64,000 nucleotides of DNA from Planctomycetota bacterium (GCA_020849795.1 JADZFR010000001.1:34479-98478), one strand, 5' to 3'; numbered from the stretch's first letter, positions 1 to 8,808 are shown. Notes: generated from the sequence alone by a model not told the origin. Program-made: numbers and translations.

Positions 1-146
<146 letters not shown>

Positions 147-147
<1 letters not shown>

Positions 148-1088
148 TGGCCGACAGAGTCACTATCGGTTCGCGCGGCAGCAAACTCGCGATGACGCAA
201 TCGCGGCAGGTGGCCGAGTTGCTGCGCCAGTTTCATCCCGGGCTGGTGGTCGAAATCGTAGAAATCAAGACCACCGGCGACCGCAACCTGGGTGCGTCAC
301 TGTCTGAACTTGGCGGCAAGGGCGCTTTCACCAAAGAGCTCGAGGACGCCCTGCTTCTCCGGCAATGCGACATCGCAGTCCATTCGCTGAAAGACCTGCC
401 GACCACGCTGCCTGACGGCCTGCGCATTCTGTGCACGCCCGCCCGTGAGGATACCCGCGACGTGCTGCTTTGCCGTACCGACTCGGCGTTCCATGGAGCG
501 CTTCCGTTTGTCGGCCAGGCGGCAATCGTCGGTACCTCAAGCCTGCGCCGACGCGCGCTGCTTGCCAACCTGCGGCCTGACCTGCATGCCATCGAATTCC
601 GCGGTAACGTCGATACACGCCTGAACAAACTCCGCGACGGCAAAGCCGACGCCTGCATTCTTGCCGCAGCGGGCCTCAAGCGGCTTGCGCTGCTTGATGA
701 AGTGGAGATGCGCGTGGCAGAGTTCAAAGCCCATTGGCTTGACTGGCCTCCCGCGCCGGGCCAGGGCGCACTGGGCATCGAGGGCCGTACGGGCGACGTC
801 GCCACCACGCGACTGTTGGCCCCGCTGCACGACGCCGCCACTTTCGCCGCAACCGCCGCCGAGCGCGCGTTTCTCAACGAGCTGGGAGCCGGCTGCCAGG
901 CCCCGGTGGGGGCGCTGGCGGTATGCCCCGAAGGTTCAGGCATCCGTCTTGAGGGTGTGGTTCTGAGTCGCGACGGGAGTGCGCGGGTTCACGGCAATGT
1001 GTCCGGTGACATTTCGGATCCGCAGGCGTGCGGACGCGTTCTCGCACAAAGGCTGATCCGCGAAGGCGCAGACATGCATCTCAAGTAG
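147..1088 (+). CDS. hemC: Hydroxymethylbilane synthase (porphobilinogen deaminase)
   Basis: Cytoplasmic enzyme that condenses four porphobilinogen molecules into the linear tetrapyrrole hydroxymethylbilane during haem synthesis. The 313-residue protein has the usual length. It opens with TIGSRGSKLAMTQ, carries the substrate- and cofactor-binding arginine blocks GTSSLRRRALL and FRGNVDTRL, and has GAGCQAPVG, in which Cys250 should hold the dipyrromethane cofactor. I chose the ATG at 147 because it overlaps the upstream stop as TGATG; a TTG one codon earlier is less likely. No other haem gene lies next to it, so it is apparently separated from the rest of the pathway. Confidence 0.97.
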
Positions 1089-1239
1089 GCTGCAACATGC
1101 ACTTTGCCGGTTTTTTTGCATGTAAGCAGAGCTGATCGGCGGAGTACTATTGGTGTAAGGCTGGACCGGTATTACACTACCGGCACCCCCGCCAGCCTGA
1201 ACACCCCTGAATCGGGACAGAGTCCCGCTGGAGGAGACC

Positions 1240-1674
1240 ATGAACAAGAACGCAATGCTGCCCACTGTCGGGATGGCGCTGCTCGCCTGCATCGCGCTGA
1301 TGCTGACGGTGATCGGCGGCTTGTACGGCTACAATACTTTTGCGGGCGGCGCACAGCCGGCCTACGCCCAGGCCACTGGTTCGTCGGGCACGGACAAGGG
1401 CCCGTCGTGGACGGTTACGCCCGTCACAGTCGGCGGCAACACGCAGTACGTGGTGATTGTCGCGGAAGAAGACAACACGTACGAGGCGGGCAAGAAGTCG
1501 AAGGTCATGACGGTGTATGACCTGAAGGCGACCGGCACAGCCAAGGCTGAGATGTATCTGGTTGCGACACGCCTGCTTGAGTACGACGGCAAGTTCCCGT
1601 ACATCAACGACACGCAAACGAACAAGAAGGGCTATGAACCGATCGAGATGAAGAAGGCCCTTGAGAAGAAGTAG
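1240..1674 (+). CDS. Small secreted or membrane-anchored protein, unknown function
   Basis: A 144-residue protein that I do not recognise. The ATG at 1240 follows a strong GGAGGAG ribosome-binding site. Residues 7-30 form one hydrophobic segment (MLPTVGMALLACIALMLTVI), followed by a short Ala/Gly-rich stretch ending in AYAQ that could be a signal-peptidase site, so it is either exported or anchored by its N-terminus. The rest looks like a compact beta-rich domain (QYVVIVAEEDNTYEAG, KVMTVYDLKATG) with a Lys/Glu-rich tail. It stands alone between hemC and the HTH-membrane gene and has its own terminator-like hairpin downstream. Confidence 0.75.
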   Translation: MNKNAMLPTVGMALLACIALMLTVIGGLYGYNTFAGGAQPAYAQATGSSGTDKGPSWTVTPVTVGGNTQYVVIVAEEDNTYEAGKKSKVMTVYDLKATGTAKAEMYLVATRLLEYDGKFPYINDTQTNKKGYEPIEMKKALEKK

Positions 1675-1724
1675 GCCGAAGCAGTTTGGCGGGCGGTTCA
1701 ACACCCTGTCATATCCTTATCATG

Positions 1725-1756
1725 GGGCGTTTTCGGTACTTGCGCCGGAAACGCCC
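1725..1756 (+). terminator. Terminator-like hairpin after the small secreted protein gene
   Basis: An 8-bp stem, GGGCGTTT at 1725-1732 with AAACGCCC at 1749-1756, encloses a 16-nt loop. It lies 51 nt after the stop at 1674 and about 100 nt before the next start. The T-rich tract is in the stem rather than after it, so efficiency is uncertain. Confidence 0.4.
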
Positions 1757-1858
1757 TCTGCATTACGATAGTGCTTTCCATAGCCGCAGAAGGTAAACCG
1801 CTTAGGCGGAACTGTGGTGCGTAACCCCCAACAGGCCGGATTCTTTCCGGAGTGAGCA

Positions 1859-2863
1859 ATGCCGAACTACAAGTCTTTCGACGACGTGTTGCGTGAACTT
1901 GACCTGGACGAGGACGAGCTGAAGCGGCTCGTATCCGAAGGTCAAATCCGTGCGTTCCGTGACGACGACCGCATGAAGTTTCGGTCGGAAGACGTCCAGT
2001 CGTTGGCGCGCCACCGTGTGCCCAGCGGCCCCGGTGACATCGACCTTGGCGAGACGCAGCTCGGCGGTGAAGGCCTCGAGATCATCGAGGAGGAAACCGA
2101 CGAGACGCTGCTTGACCTGGGCAACCTGAACAGCGACGCGGACTTCGAAGACACCGGCGCCACCAGCGTGCCAACGGTCGAGTTGTCCGACATCGGCGAA
2201 GACCAGGACGCGACACTTACCGAAGAGCTTGTCTTCGACGAAACCGACGAGCTTGGCGGGCTGGACTTTGGCGACGAAGACGCAGACGCTACGCAAAAGA
2301 TCGAGGGCGGGCTTGACCTGTCCAACGACGACGAGCTCGGCCTGCAGACAGAGCCCGTCGACTCCGAGGGCTTGGATGAGCTGGATGAGCTCGACGACGT
2401 CGGAGTAGCGGCCGGACCCGAAGAAGCCGACGTTGGCGGCGGGTACCAATACGCGCAGGCACCGATGGGCATGCCGGGCCCGGTACAGATTCAAGAGCAG
2501 GTGAAGTACGTCGAAATCGTGCCGAACGAAGGCATCGTCTGGAAAGTTCTGACGGGCGTGACGTTCATCCTTGTGCTGCTGCTGGGCGTGACTGCCCCTG
2601 CAATGGGCATGGTGGGCGGCCGCGACGTGCTTGGCGACTTCTGGGGCGGCACTGCATACTCGCTGTACATGAAGGGTCCGAACCAGGCTGCCGAGATCAC
2701 CCAGAGCACGTACTCGCCCAAGGATCCCAATGCGGTACCGGGGCCAGAGCCATTCTCTGCCGGTGCCAAGCCTACGCAAGTTGTGTGGCCGGGCATGCCG
2801 ATTGTCCGCAACGTGGAAGGTGCTTCGATTGACAGTGGCACAGCCAAGGGTGCCGGAGAGTAG
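1859..2863 (+). CDS. Membrane-anchored protein with N-terminal excisionase-type HTH
   Basis: A 334-residue protein. Residues 1-52 (YKSFDDVLRELDLDEDEL ... FRSEDVQSLAR) resemble the winged-helix, MerR/excisionase-type DNA-binding fold used as a helix_turn_helix module in planctomycete proteins. Residues 53-205 are extremely acidic and low in complexity, with repeated DLG, DELD and EETDE blocks. A single hydrophobic segment near residues 223-250 (VLTGVTFILVLLLGVTAPAM) would anchor it in the inner membrane, and about 80 residues follow. The layout suggests a membrane-tethered regulator or scaffold; the function is inference. It is followed by a response regulator and probably forms a unit with it, although a hairpin separates them. 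Confidence 0.85.
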   Translation: MPNYKSFDDVLRELDLDEDELKRLVSEGQIRAFRDDDRMKFRSEDVQSLARHRVPSGPGDIDLGETQLGGEGLEIIEEETDETLLDLGNLNSDADFEDTGATSVPTVELSDIGEDQDATLTEELVFDETDELGGLDFGDEDADATQKIEGGLDLSNDDELGLQTEPVDSEGLDELDELDDVGVAAGPEEADVGGGYQYAQAPMGMPGPVQIQEQVKYVEIVPNEGIVWKVLTGVTFILVLLLGVTAPAMGMVGGRDVLGDFWGGTAYSLYMKGPNQAAEITQSTYSPKDPNAVPGPEPFSAGAKPTQVVWPGMPIVRNVEGASIDSGTAKGAGE

Positions 2864-2881
2864 TTCGCAAAAAAAGGATCG

Positions 2882-2907
2882 CGCACCCCGCCTTTGTGCG
2901 GGGTGCG
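2882..2907 (+). terminator. Perfect 10-bp hairpin between the HTH-membrane gene and the response regulator
   Basis: CGCACCCCGC at 2882-2891 pairs perfectly with GCGGGGTGCG at 2898-2907 around the 6-nt loop CTTTGT. It is preceded by an A-run (CAAAAAAAG) and followed by TTCTTG, so it can act on either strand. It may attenuate rather than fully end transcription into the next gene. Confidence 0.55.
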
Positions 2908-2923
2908 TTCTTGAGGGGCAGGC

Positions 2924-3706
2924 TTGTCCGGCAAACCGACCGTGCTGCTGATCGATGAGAACCCCGCAGTTGCGGAGATCATCACTGCATTGCTTTCGCG
3001 CAACGGCTATCAGGTCGAGGTGCTGACCACCGGCGAAAGAGTGCATGACCTGCTGGGGCAACGCGAGGTGGATGTGATTGTCAGCGACGTGCGTGGCACC
3101 GGCCTGGACGGCATTGAGTTGGCGCGGCGCGTGCGCAATGACCCTGCCACTGCCGACATCCCGATCATTCTGCTCACGGCCATGGCGAGCATTGAAGACG
3201 AGTTCGAGGGCTATCTTGCCGGTGCCGACGCCTACATGACCAAGCCGTTCCGCGCCCGTGAGCTGCTGGCGGCCATCGACAATGTGCTGAACCGCCGCAC
3301 GGTAAGTACCAGCAGCGGCCGCCTTGCCGTGGTGCAGGATGTTGCCCGGGTGCTGGCCGTGGTCGCCGATGAGCGGCACCGAATGGTCACCGCGGCCATG
3401 AAGCAGGCAGGCTTTGAACTGGATTACGAGACCGAACTTGCGCGTGCCATGTCGCGCATTGATCGTGAGCGCTTTCACTTGTTGATCTGCGACACGGCGC
3501 GCGACCCGCAGGCGGTGGGAGAAGTGCGCGAGTTCCTGTCGCACTTTGCCCTTGCGATTCCGGTGATTTTCCTGCATCCGCGCGGCGCAGCCCCCGTGCT
3601 GCCGCTGAACGACCCGCAGTTCCACTCGCTGAAAGTGCCGGCGACACCGGCTGCACTGGCAGAGCTGGTGCGCAAAGCAATACTGGACTTTGGCGGGGCG
3701 CCATAG
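2924..3706 (+). CDS. Response regulator with an active receiver and a degenerate second receiver
   Basis: A 260-residue protein. Residues 5-122 form a CheY-like receiver: acidic pair Asp11/Glu12, phospho-acceptor Asp55 (VIVSDVRG), switch Thr85 (LLTAMAS) and Lys107 (YMTKPF) are all present. Residues about 145-258 look like a second, diverged receiver: VLAVVADERH, then LLICDTARDP where the phospho-acceptor strand should be, and LKVPAT in place of the KP motif. There is no DNA-binding or enzymatic output domain and no histidine kinase next to it, so it probably works by protein-protein contact. The start is TTG at 2924 after the GAGGGGC site; no ATG gives a complete receiver. Confidence 0.85.
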   Translation: MSGKPTVLLIDENPAVAEIITALLSRNGYQVEVLTTGERVHDLLGQREVDVIVSDVRGTGLDGIELARRVRNDPATADIPIILLTAMASIEDEFEGYLAGADAYMTKPFRARELLAAIDNVLNRRTVSTSSGRLAVVQDVARVLAVVADERHRMVTAAMKQAGFELDYETELARAMSRIDRERFHLLICDTARDPQAVGEVREFLSHFALAIPVIFLHPRGAAPVLPLNDPQFHSLKVPATPAALAELVRKAILDFGGAP

Positions 3707-3761
3707 GTCGTTGATTCCAGGCAATCGCAGGCAGCCGGCTTCCGAGAACCCGGACGGGCAG

Positions 3762-4730
3762 ATGGCCAGCATATTCATCACTCGCGCAGTACCCGATGCC
3801 GCGTTTGAGCTGCTGCGGCGCGAATTGCCGGACGCGAAGATTTCCATCAATCCGCACGATCGGAATCTGTCCCACGGCGAGCTTGCCGAGGCGGCAGCAG
3901 GCGCCGATGCCCTGATCTGCACGCTGGCTGACCCCGTCGATGATGCCCTGCTGCGGGCGCTGGCACCAAGGCTGCAAGTCGTGGCGACCTATGCCGTCGG
4001 TGTGAACAATATTGCCCTGCCCACCGCGCGCGAGCTCGGCATTGCGGTCTGCAACACGCCCGATGTGCTGACAGACGCCACAGCCGAAATCGCCGTCGGG
4101 TTGATCCTGGCCTGCGCCCGGCGGATGGTGGAGGGAGACAAGTTGATGCGGCAAGGCGAGTTCGGCGGATGGGCGCCGATGTTCATGCGTGGCCACGGCG
4201 TGTGTGGCAAGACCGTCGGGATTGTCGGTGCGGGCCGGATTGGCAAGCGCGTCGCCCGGACGATGCGCATGGGTTTTGCGTGCCCGCTTCTTTACCATGC
4301 GCGCACTGCCCATGCCGACTGGGAAGACGAGTTGCAGGCTGAGCGAACGGGGCTGGACGAGTTACTGGCACGCAGCGACTTCGTCAGCCTGCACTGCCCG
4401 CTCACGCCGCACACGAAGCATCTGATCGATTCCGCCGCACTGGCCCGCATGAAACAGACTGCATTCCTGATCAACACGGCGCGCGGCCCGGTGGTGGACG
4501 AATCCGCGTTGGTAGCCGCCCTGCGTGATCGGCGCATCGCAGGCGCAGGGCTGGACGTGTACGAAAATGAGCCCGCGCTGGCGCCCGGGCTGGCGGATCT
4601 GGACAACGTCGTGCTGCTGCCGCACATCGGCAGCGCCACGCACGAAGTACGCGATGAGATGGGTCGCATGTGCGCACGCGCGGTAATCGCCGTATTGACA
4701 GGTCAAGAACCCGCGCATCGGGTTGCCTAG
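3762..4730 (+). CDS. D-isomer specific 2-hydroxyacid dehydrogenase (glyoxylate/hydroxypyruvate reductase-like)
   Basis: NAD(P)-dependent cytoplasmic oxidoreductase of 322 residues, the standard family length. The Rossmann motif GAGRIG is at 156-161, and the catalytic triad is visible as Arg241 (NTARGPVV), Glu270 (VYENEP) and His288 (LPHIGSAT). The N-terminal catalytic half has the family block TYAVGVNNIALPTARELGIA. These features fit glyoxylate, hydroxypyruvate or related reductases; the exact substrate is not determined by the sequence. The ATG at 3762 (MASIFITR) is preferred over an upstream TTG at 3690 that would overlap the response regulator. Confidence 0.93.
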   Translation: MASIFITRAVPDAAFELLRRELPDAKISINPHDRNLSHGELAEAAAGADALICTLADPVDDALLRALAPRLQVVATYAVGVNNIALPTARELGIAVCNTPDVLTDATAEIAVGLILACARRMVEGDKLMRQGEFGGWAPMFMRGHGVCGKTVGIVGAGRIGKRVARTMRMGFACPLLYHARTAHADWEDELQAERTGLDELLARSDFVSLHCPLTPHTKHLIDSAALARMKQTAFLINTARGPVVDESALVAALRDRRIAGAGLDVYENEPALAPGLADLDNVVLLPHIGSATHEVRDEMGRMCARAVIAVLTGQEPAHRVA

Positions 4731-4740
4731 GCGATGTGCA

Positions 4741-5202
4741 TCATTCGTCGTCGCCCGCACGCTTTGCGTGAAGTTTCAGGTCGGAGAAACGGATGACGGC
4801 TTCGCCCTCTGGCTGAAGCAGGATGCGATGCTCAAACGTTCCTTCCGGCCCGAGGTCAAATTCCTCGGTCAGGCAACCGTCCGCCAGCTCAAAGGCCTCC
4901 AGTTCGCTGGTGTCCTTGGAAACGCCGAGGTACTCGAGTTGCAGGAAGTTTTCCTCGGTCCCGCTCGTGAACTTCAAGATTACGGTGAAACTCCGAGCCG
5001 CTTCGTCAAGGCGTGTCGCGACCAGCTCACCTGACGCGAGCAGTTGCCCGCGGCTGAGCATCGCAAACGCCCGCGCGCCTTGGGGCAGCTCGGGCGCGGT
5101 ATCGATCAGATGCCGCATGTACACGCCGTAGTACAAGCCCGTCGTGAACTCGTCGTACTCGCCGTCTGCCCATTTCCGGTTCAGGTACCGCATGGGCTTC
5201 AC
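4741..5202 (-). CDS. Conserved-looking hypothetical cytoplasmic protein
   Basis: A 153-residue acidic protein with no signal peptide or membrane segment and no family I recognise. The N-terminal half contains DEFTTGLYYGVYMRHLIDT and the C-terminal half reads like a beta-rich domain (FTVILKFTSG, TFEHRILLQPEG, VIRFSDLKLHAK). Its ATG overlaps the stop of the EVE-domain gene upstream as ATGA, so the two are almost certainly translated from one message. The gene converges with the dehydrogenase gene, leaving only 10 bp between the stops. Confidence 0.75.
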   Translation of the reverse strand: MKPMRYLNRKWADGEYDEFTTGLYYGVYMRHLIDTAPELPQGARAFAMLSRGQLLASGELVATRLDEAARSFTVILKFTSGTEENFLQLEYLGVSKDTSELEAFELADGCLTEEFDLGPEGTFEHRILLQPEGEAVIRFSDLKLHAKRAGDDE

Positions 5203-5738
5203 GTTCTCCGTTTGGGCGAACGTTTGAAAGACTTTCTGGGCGCCCGGGCCTGGGCCTTCTTTGCTTTGGCAAGTACCGGCGACGTTGTCGCCCGGCCCAG
5301 TTCGCGTACCAGTGTGAATTCGTGCGCTGTTACCGGTTGTACAGAAAGCCGCCCGGACTTGATCAGCACCATATCCTGCAGGCCCGGCGTCTGCTTCAAC
5401 TCGTCCAGGGTAACCACGCGCGAAAGTGTTTCGACAAAGGACAGGTCCACAAGAAACCAGGTGGGGTTCGCGCGCTCAGACTTGGGGTCGAAGTACTCAT
5501 GGCCTTTGGTGAAGGCGGCTTCGTCAGCGTACGCCGCGCGGGCCACAGATGCCACGCCCGCCACGCCCGTGGGGTTTGCGCTGGAATGGTAGAACAGCAC
5601 CAGGTCGCCAACGCTCATGTCGCGCAGGTTGTTGCGCGCCTGGTAGTTCCGGATGCCTTCCCATGCCGTGCGGCCGTCGCGCGCAAGGTCGTCGATCGAG
5701 TAAGTCCCGGGCTCAGATTTCACTAGCCAGTGTTTCAT
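5199..5738 (-). CDS. EVE domain protein
   Basis: Residues 1-150 match the EVE domain, a PUA/YTH-like fold: MKHWLVKSEP at the N-terminus, WEGIRNYQARNNLRDM, GDLVLFYHSS, and the central DPKSERANPTWFLVDL. Family knowledge: EVE domains bind modified bases in RNA or DNA and occur both in housekeeping roles and in modification-dependent restriction. The last 30 residues (AKAKKAQARAPRKSFKRSPKRR) are strongly basic and could bind nucleic acid non-specifically. It sits between a BFD-like ferredoxin gene, 4 bp upstream, and a hypothetical gene that it overlaps by 4 bp, so the three form one operon. No restriction or modification gene is nearby. Confidence 0.9.
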   Translation of the reverse strand: MKHWLVKSEPGTYSIDDLARDGRTAWEGIRNYQARNNLRDMSVGDLVLFYHSSANPTGVAGVASVARAAYADEAAFTKGHEYFDPKSERANPTWFLVDLSFVETLSRVVTLDELKQTPGLQDMVLIKSGRLSVQPVTAHEFTLVRELGRATTSPVLAKAKKAQARAPRKSFKRSPKRRT

Positions 5739-5742
5739 CTCA

Positions 5743-5961
5743 TCAGGCTCCGGTCGGCGGCCATGTGCCCCGCTGCCATTCCGCCAGCAGTTCGGCGAAG
5801 TACGGGATGCACATACCGCAGTTGTTGCCGCAAGAGAAGCGACGCGTCAGTTCGCCGACGCTGGGTGTTTGCTCCCATGTCTGCAGGGCGTCGGTGTTGC
5901 TGACGTCGAAACAGACGCAGATCCGCGTGCCGACCTTTCGGTAGTCCCACATGCCCAACAT
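5743..5961 (-). CDS. BFD-like [2Fe-2S] protein (bacterioferritin-associated ferredoxin family)
   Basis: A 72-residue protein with the cluster-binding pattern of the BFD-like domain: Cys15-x-Cys17 (ICVCFD) and Cys48-x-x-Cys51 (NNCGMC), with an additional Cys44 (FSCGNN). Family members carry a [2Fe-2S] cluster and either release iron from bacterioferritin or serve as redox modules of larger enzymes. No bacterioferritin or nitrite reductase is nearby, so the partner is unknown. The start at 5961 is chosen as the first ATG; an internal ATG at 5952 would also keep the domain complete. It heads the short operon with the EVE gene. Confidence 0.8.
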   Translation of the reverse strand: MLGMWDYRKVGTRICVCFDVSNTDALQTWEQTPSVGELTRRFSCGNNCGMCIPYFAELLAEWQRGTWPPTGA

Positions 5962-6006
5962 TGTGCAACGTGGTTCGACAGTAGGAAGACAGAGCGGGTC
6001 AAATGC

Positions 6007-6038
6007 AGCGATCCCGCGACTGCTGCCGCGGGATCGCT
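6007..6038 (-). terminator. Perfect 12-bp hairpin between the repeat protein and BFD genes
   Basis: AGCGATCCCGCG at 6007-6018 pairs with CGCGGGATCGCT at 6027-6038 around an 8-nt loop. It lies 48 nt after the stop of the minus-strand gene ending at 6086; on that strand the stem is followed by GCATTT, a weak T-tract. It probably ends that transcript before the BFD operon. Confidence 0.6.
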
Positions 6039-6085
6039 CTTACCGGCGGGACGCCCGGGGGAGTTGGGCGTCATCAGCCGCCGGG

Positions 6086-6634
6086 CTATCGCCCTCTGTG
6101 ACTGACATTGCCGTGGCCGTCGTCGCAGTCGGGGTCACCTTTGACCCAACCACGCTCCTCGACAATGTCGTAGTGCCCTTCCACCCACACCTGTCGCTCG
6201 CAGGTGTCATAGTGAGCCGGGACGACCACGCACTTCTCGACGTTCTTGTAATGCGCGGGAATGGTCTTGCAGACGTTGACAAAGAAGACGTGTCCGCAGG
6301 AGTCCACCCGGCGTTCCCGCACGGTGTATGTTTCGGCGGGAACGTACACGCGCTCAATCACGGTCTTGGTTGTGGCGGGAACGTACACACGCTCCGAAAC
6401 CGTCTCGTAGTGGCCGGGGTGCCACACCTTCTTCTTGACGGTGATGTAGTGCCCGGCTTGCGGCTGGTGTTTTGGCTGATCGCGTTCGATACGTCCGCCG
6501 CCGCGGCCTGTGTTGACCTCGACGCTCTTGTTGCCCTTGTTGATGCGGACGCTGACGCCTTGGGCGTTCAAGCCGGACGCGCCGACTGCTCCGATCATCA
6601 GTATTCCTGCGAATGCGGTGAGTAAGGCTTTCAT
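6086..6634 (-). CDS. Secreted protein with GHY-type internal repeats
   Basis: A 182-residue protein with a clear signal peptide (residues 1-24, LLTAFAGILMIGAVGASGLNA). The mature part begins with a Gly/Lys/Arg-rich stretch and then holds a run of degenerate repeats of about 18-20 residues: GHYITVKKKVWHP, GHYETVSERVYVP, TKTVIERVYVP, ETYTVRERRVDS, AHYKNVEKCVVVP, AHYDTCERQVWVE, GHYDIVEERGWVK. Each contains a (G/A)HY or aromatic-Thr-Val core, suggesting a repetitive beta structure. Cysteines occur only in the central and later repeats. I know no function for it; a periplasmic or cell-surface structural role is a guess. Confidence 0.7.
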   Translation of the reverse strand: MKALLTAFAGILMIGAVGASGLNAQGVSVRINKGNKSVEVNTGRGGGRIERDQPKHQPQAGHYITVKKKVWHPGHYETVSERVYVPATTKTVIERVYVPAETYTVRERRVDSCGHVFFVNVCKTIPAHYKNVEKCVVVPAHYDTCERQVWVEGHYDIVEERGWVKGDPDCDDGHGNVSHRGR

Positions 6635-6834
6635 GGTTCTTCTCCGGTTCTTCTGCGTGGCCCTTCTGTTTAAGGGACGCCAGTCGTCCCGCTCTGGTTC
6701 CTGTTAAACCACGTGGGAGTAAGGATTTACGCGCAAAAGTTCTGGCACAGGGGTGCCGGAAAAGTGGCATGCGCCCGACAATGGCAATGGGCATCGAGGC
6801 GGTGCTTTGAAGTGATTGGCTGGGGTGCGTGGCG

Positions 6835-7353
6835 TTACTTGACTTCACCGATGTAGGGAAGCGTCCGGCCCTTGTTGTTGTCGTCCATACCGTAGCCAAC
6901 GAGAAACTTGTCGGCTTCTACGTCAAAGCAGACGTACTCGCATTCGAACGGAATTTTGCGACGTGCCTTCTTGTCGACCACGATGGCGTAGCGCAGGCTG
7001 CGCGGTCCCTGCGCCTTTACCGCCTCGTGCAGGTTGGCAAGTGTGAGGCCCGTGTCGACCAGGTCTTCGATCACCAGCACTTCGTAACCGCTGATGCGAG
7101 GCAACTGCCCGTGGAACCGCAGCCGGCCGCTGGATGTCTGGCCGACGTAGCTTTCAAGTTTGATAAACTCCAGTTCCACGCTCACGCCCTTCAACTGGCG
7201 AATCAAGTCCGCGGCGAAGAAGAAACCGCCGCGCAGCACAACCAGGCACATCAGCCGCCGCCCCGCGTAGTCGGCCGAAATGCGGGCCGCCAGCTCGCTC
7301 ACCCGCGACTGGATCTGCTCGCTGCTGAAAACGACAGGGTAAAGCTCAGTCAT
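6835..7353 (-). CDS. hpt: Hypoxanthine phosphoribosyltransferase
   Basis: Purine salvage enzyme that joins hypoxanthine (and often guanine) to PRPP to give IMP or GMP. The 172-residue protein has the usual length. The PRPP-binding motif VLVIEDLVDTGLTL is complete (Glu96, Asp97, Asp100, Thr101), and the PPi-loop region CLVVLRGGFFFAADL and the base-contacting C-terminal block KIPFECEYVCFDV ... KFLVGYGMDD are present. The ATG at 7353 shares one base with the apgM stop (TGATG), so translation is coupled to apgM. Confidence 0.95.
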   Translation of the reverse strand: MTELYPVVFSSEQIQSRVSELAARISADYAGRRLMCLVVLRGGFFFAADLIRQLKGVSVELEFIKLESYVGQTSSGRLRFHGQLPRISGYEVLVIEDLVDTGLTLANLHEAVKAQGPRSLRYAIVVDKKARRKIPFECEYVCFDVEADKFLVGYGMDDNNKGRTLPYIGEVK

Positions 7354-8603
7354 CACAATCCGTTGATCATGTAGTCAATCAAGCGTGTGCCGTCGTCAAT
7401 CTTTATGCCTGTGTCGTGGGCGTTTGTCTCGGTCAGCGTCAGGTTCCAGCGGCTCTCGACGCCCGGTCCCCACATCAGGAAGGGCACCGGTCGCTCATCG
7501 TGCTGACGGGTCTCAATGCGGCACATCAGCGTCGGTACTACCGTCAGGCGCACCTCACCCATCTCGGCCAGTTTCTTGTGCAGCGGCTTGAAGAAGTGTT
7601 TGTCCAGCAGCTCAATGCTGCGCACCTTGCCCTGCACGTCGCCCTGGTGGCTGTAATCATCGGGGTAGCTGAAGTGGGCAATCACGAAGTCTGTTCCCTC
7701 AAGGGCCTGCTCGACACTCTGGCGGACCTTGGTGATTTCTTCCGTCTCCGTGGCCTTGCTGGCCTCTTTGTCCGGGTTGACGGCTGCCATGCGCCCGCTG
7801 GGCTCGCGCACAAACGGTGATTCGCCGGGGTTGATCACGCGTATGCCCGTCGCGACCGCCACGCCACGAAACAGGTCGCTGTAGCTGACCATCGCCGCAT
7901 CCAGCCCGAACGTCTTTTGAAAGCCGGGCACGTCCACACTGGTTCCGCCGCCCCACAGCCAGACGGCGTTTGCCGGGTTCTGCTTCAGGTCAACACGCAC
8001 GCGGTTGACCTCGTGCTTGCTCAGCACACCCGGCGCCTCGTTGATCACTTTCAGCAGTGTTTCGGCGCCGGCGCCCTCGGGCAGGTGCTCCTTGTACGGC
8101 AGGTCGAGCACATTGAACGGGCTGACCGTGGTCAGGCCGTTAAAGTCCACGCCGTCCACGATCATCAGGTGGCTGTGGCCGCGCCCCTGCACGAACCGGA
8201 TTTTGGTCTGCTTGAAATGAAATTCGAGCGCCTTGAGCAACTCCTTGCCTTCTTGCTCGCTGAGCCCGCCGGCGCGGGTATCGGCAATTTTGCCGTCGAC
8301 TGTGGTCACAAACTGCAGCCGAAAGCACCACTCCTCGTCACTCAGCATCATGCCCATGGCAAGTGCTTCATAGTAACCGCGCCCAGTCAGGTACGGGCCG
8401 GGCGGATAGCCCAGTAGCGTGAACAAGGCGGCTAGCGTCTCCGGCGGCTCGTCGCGCGGGATTGTGCGTATGGTCCCCAACCGCCCGGACGTCGCCAACT
8501 TGTCCAAGGCAGGGGCTGTGGCCGCTTCCAGTGGTGTCTTGCCCCCCAATTCCTTGAGGGGTGTGTCGGCAAGGCCGTCAATCAGCACCAGCAGGTAGCG
8601 CAT
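7353..8603 (-). CDS. apgM: Cofactor-independent phosphoglycerate mutase, archaeal type
   Basis: Interconverts 3- and 2-phosphoglycerate in glycolysis; a member of the alkaline phosphatase superfamily that needs divalent metal. At 416 residues it has the length of the archaeal-type aPGM group. Family blocks seen: VLIDGLADTPL at the N-terminus (metal ligand Asp), GGKTPLEAATAPALDKLA, ETLAALFTLLGYPP where the phosphorylated Ser/Thr lies, the GRGYYEA block, and the late metal-binding blocks FSYPDDYSHQGDVQGK and NAHDTGI. The usual SD pair before the nucleophile is ET here, so Thr would be the nucleophile. It is the first gene of the apgM-hpt pair. Confidence 0.93.
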   Translation of the reverse strand: MRYLLVLIDGLADTPLKELGGKTPLEAATAPALDKLATSGRLGTIRTIPRDEPPETLAALFTLLGYPPGPYLTGRGYYEALAMGMMLSDEEWCFRLQFVTTVDGKIADTRAGGLSEQEGKELLKALEFHFKQTKIRFVQGRGHSHLMIVDGVDFNGLTTVSPFNVLDLPYKEHLPEGAGAETLLKVINEAPGVLSKHEVNRVRVDLKQNPANAVWLWGGGTSVDVPGFQKTFGLDAAMVSYSDLFRGVAVATGIRVINPGESPFVREPSGRMAAVNPDKEASKATETEEITKVRQSVEQALEGTDFVIAHFSYPDDYSHQGDVQGKVRSIELLDKHFFKPLHKKLAEMGEVRLTVVPTLMCRIETRQHDERPVPFLMWGPGVESRWNLTLTETNAHDTGIKIDDGTRLIDYMINGL

Positions 8604-8808
8604 GGTCTATTCACGAATAAAGCCGCAAGCGCGGCTGTTGAAAGAGGACGATATAAGCCGCAATGGGCGGCGCAATGGTCGAGTGACAAGCCGGGCACCC
8701 GAATAAAATGGTCCCAAATTGCACTAAGGGCGCGTAGCATAGGAGAGTCAGGGGTGCCGGCGAATCGGTGCTGCGCCATTGCTGTGCTTCATTTTGGAAG
8801 GAACTGGG

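Noticed and set aside
1802..3922. Long antisense open frame of about 700 codons
   Set aside because: It lies opposite the HTH-membrane and response-regulator genes, which have ribosome-binding sites and recognisable domains; long antisense frames are common at this GC content.
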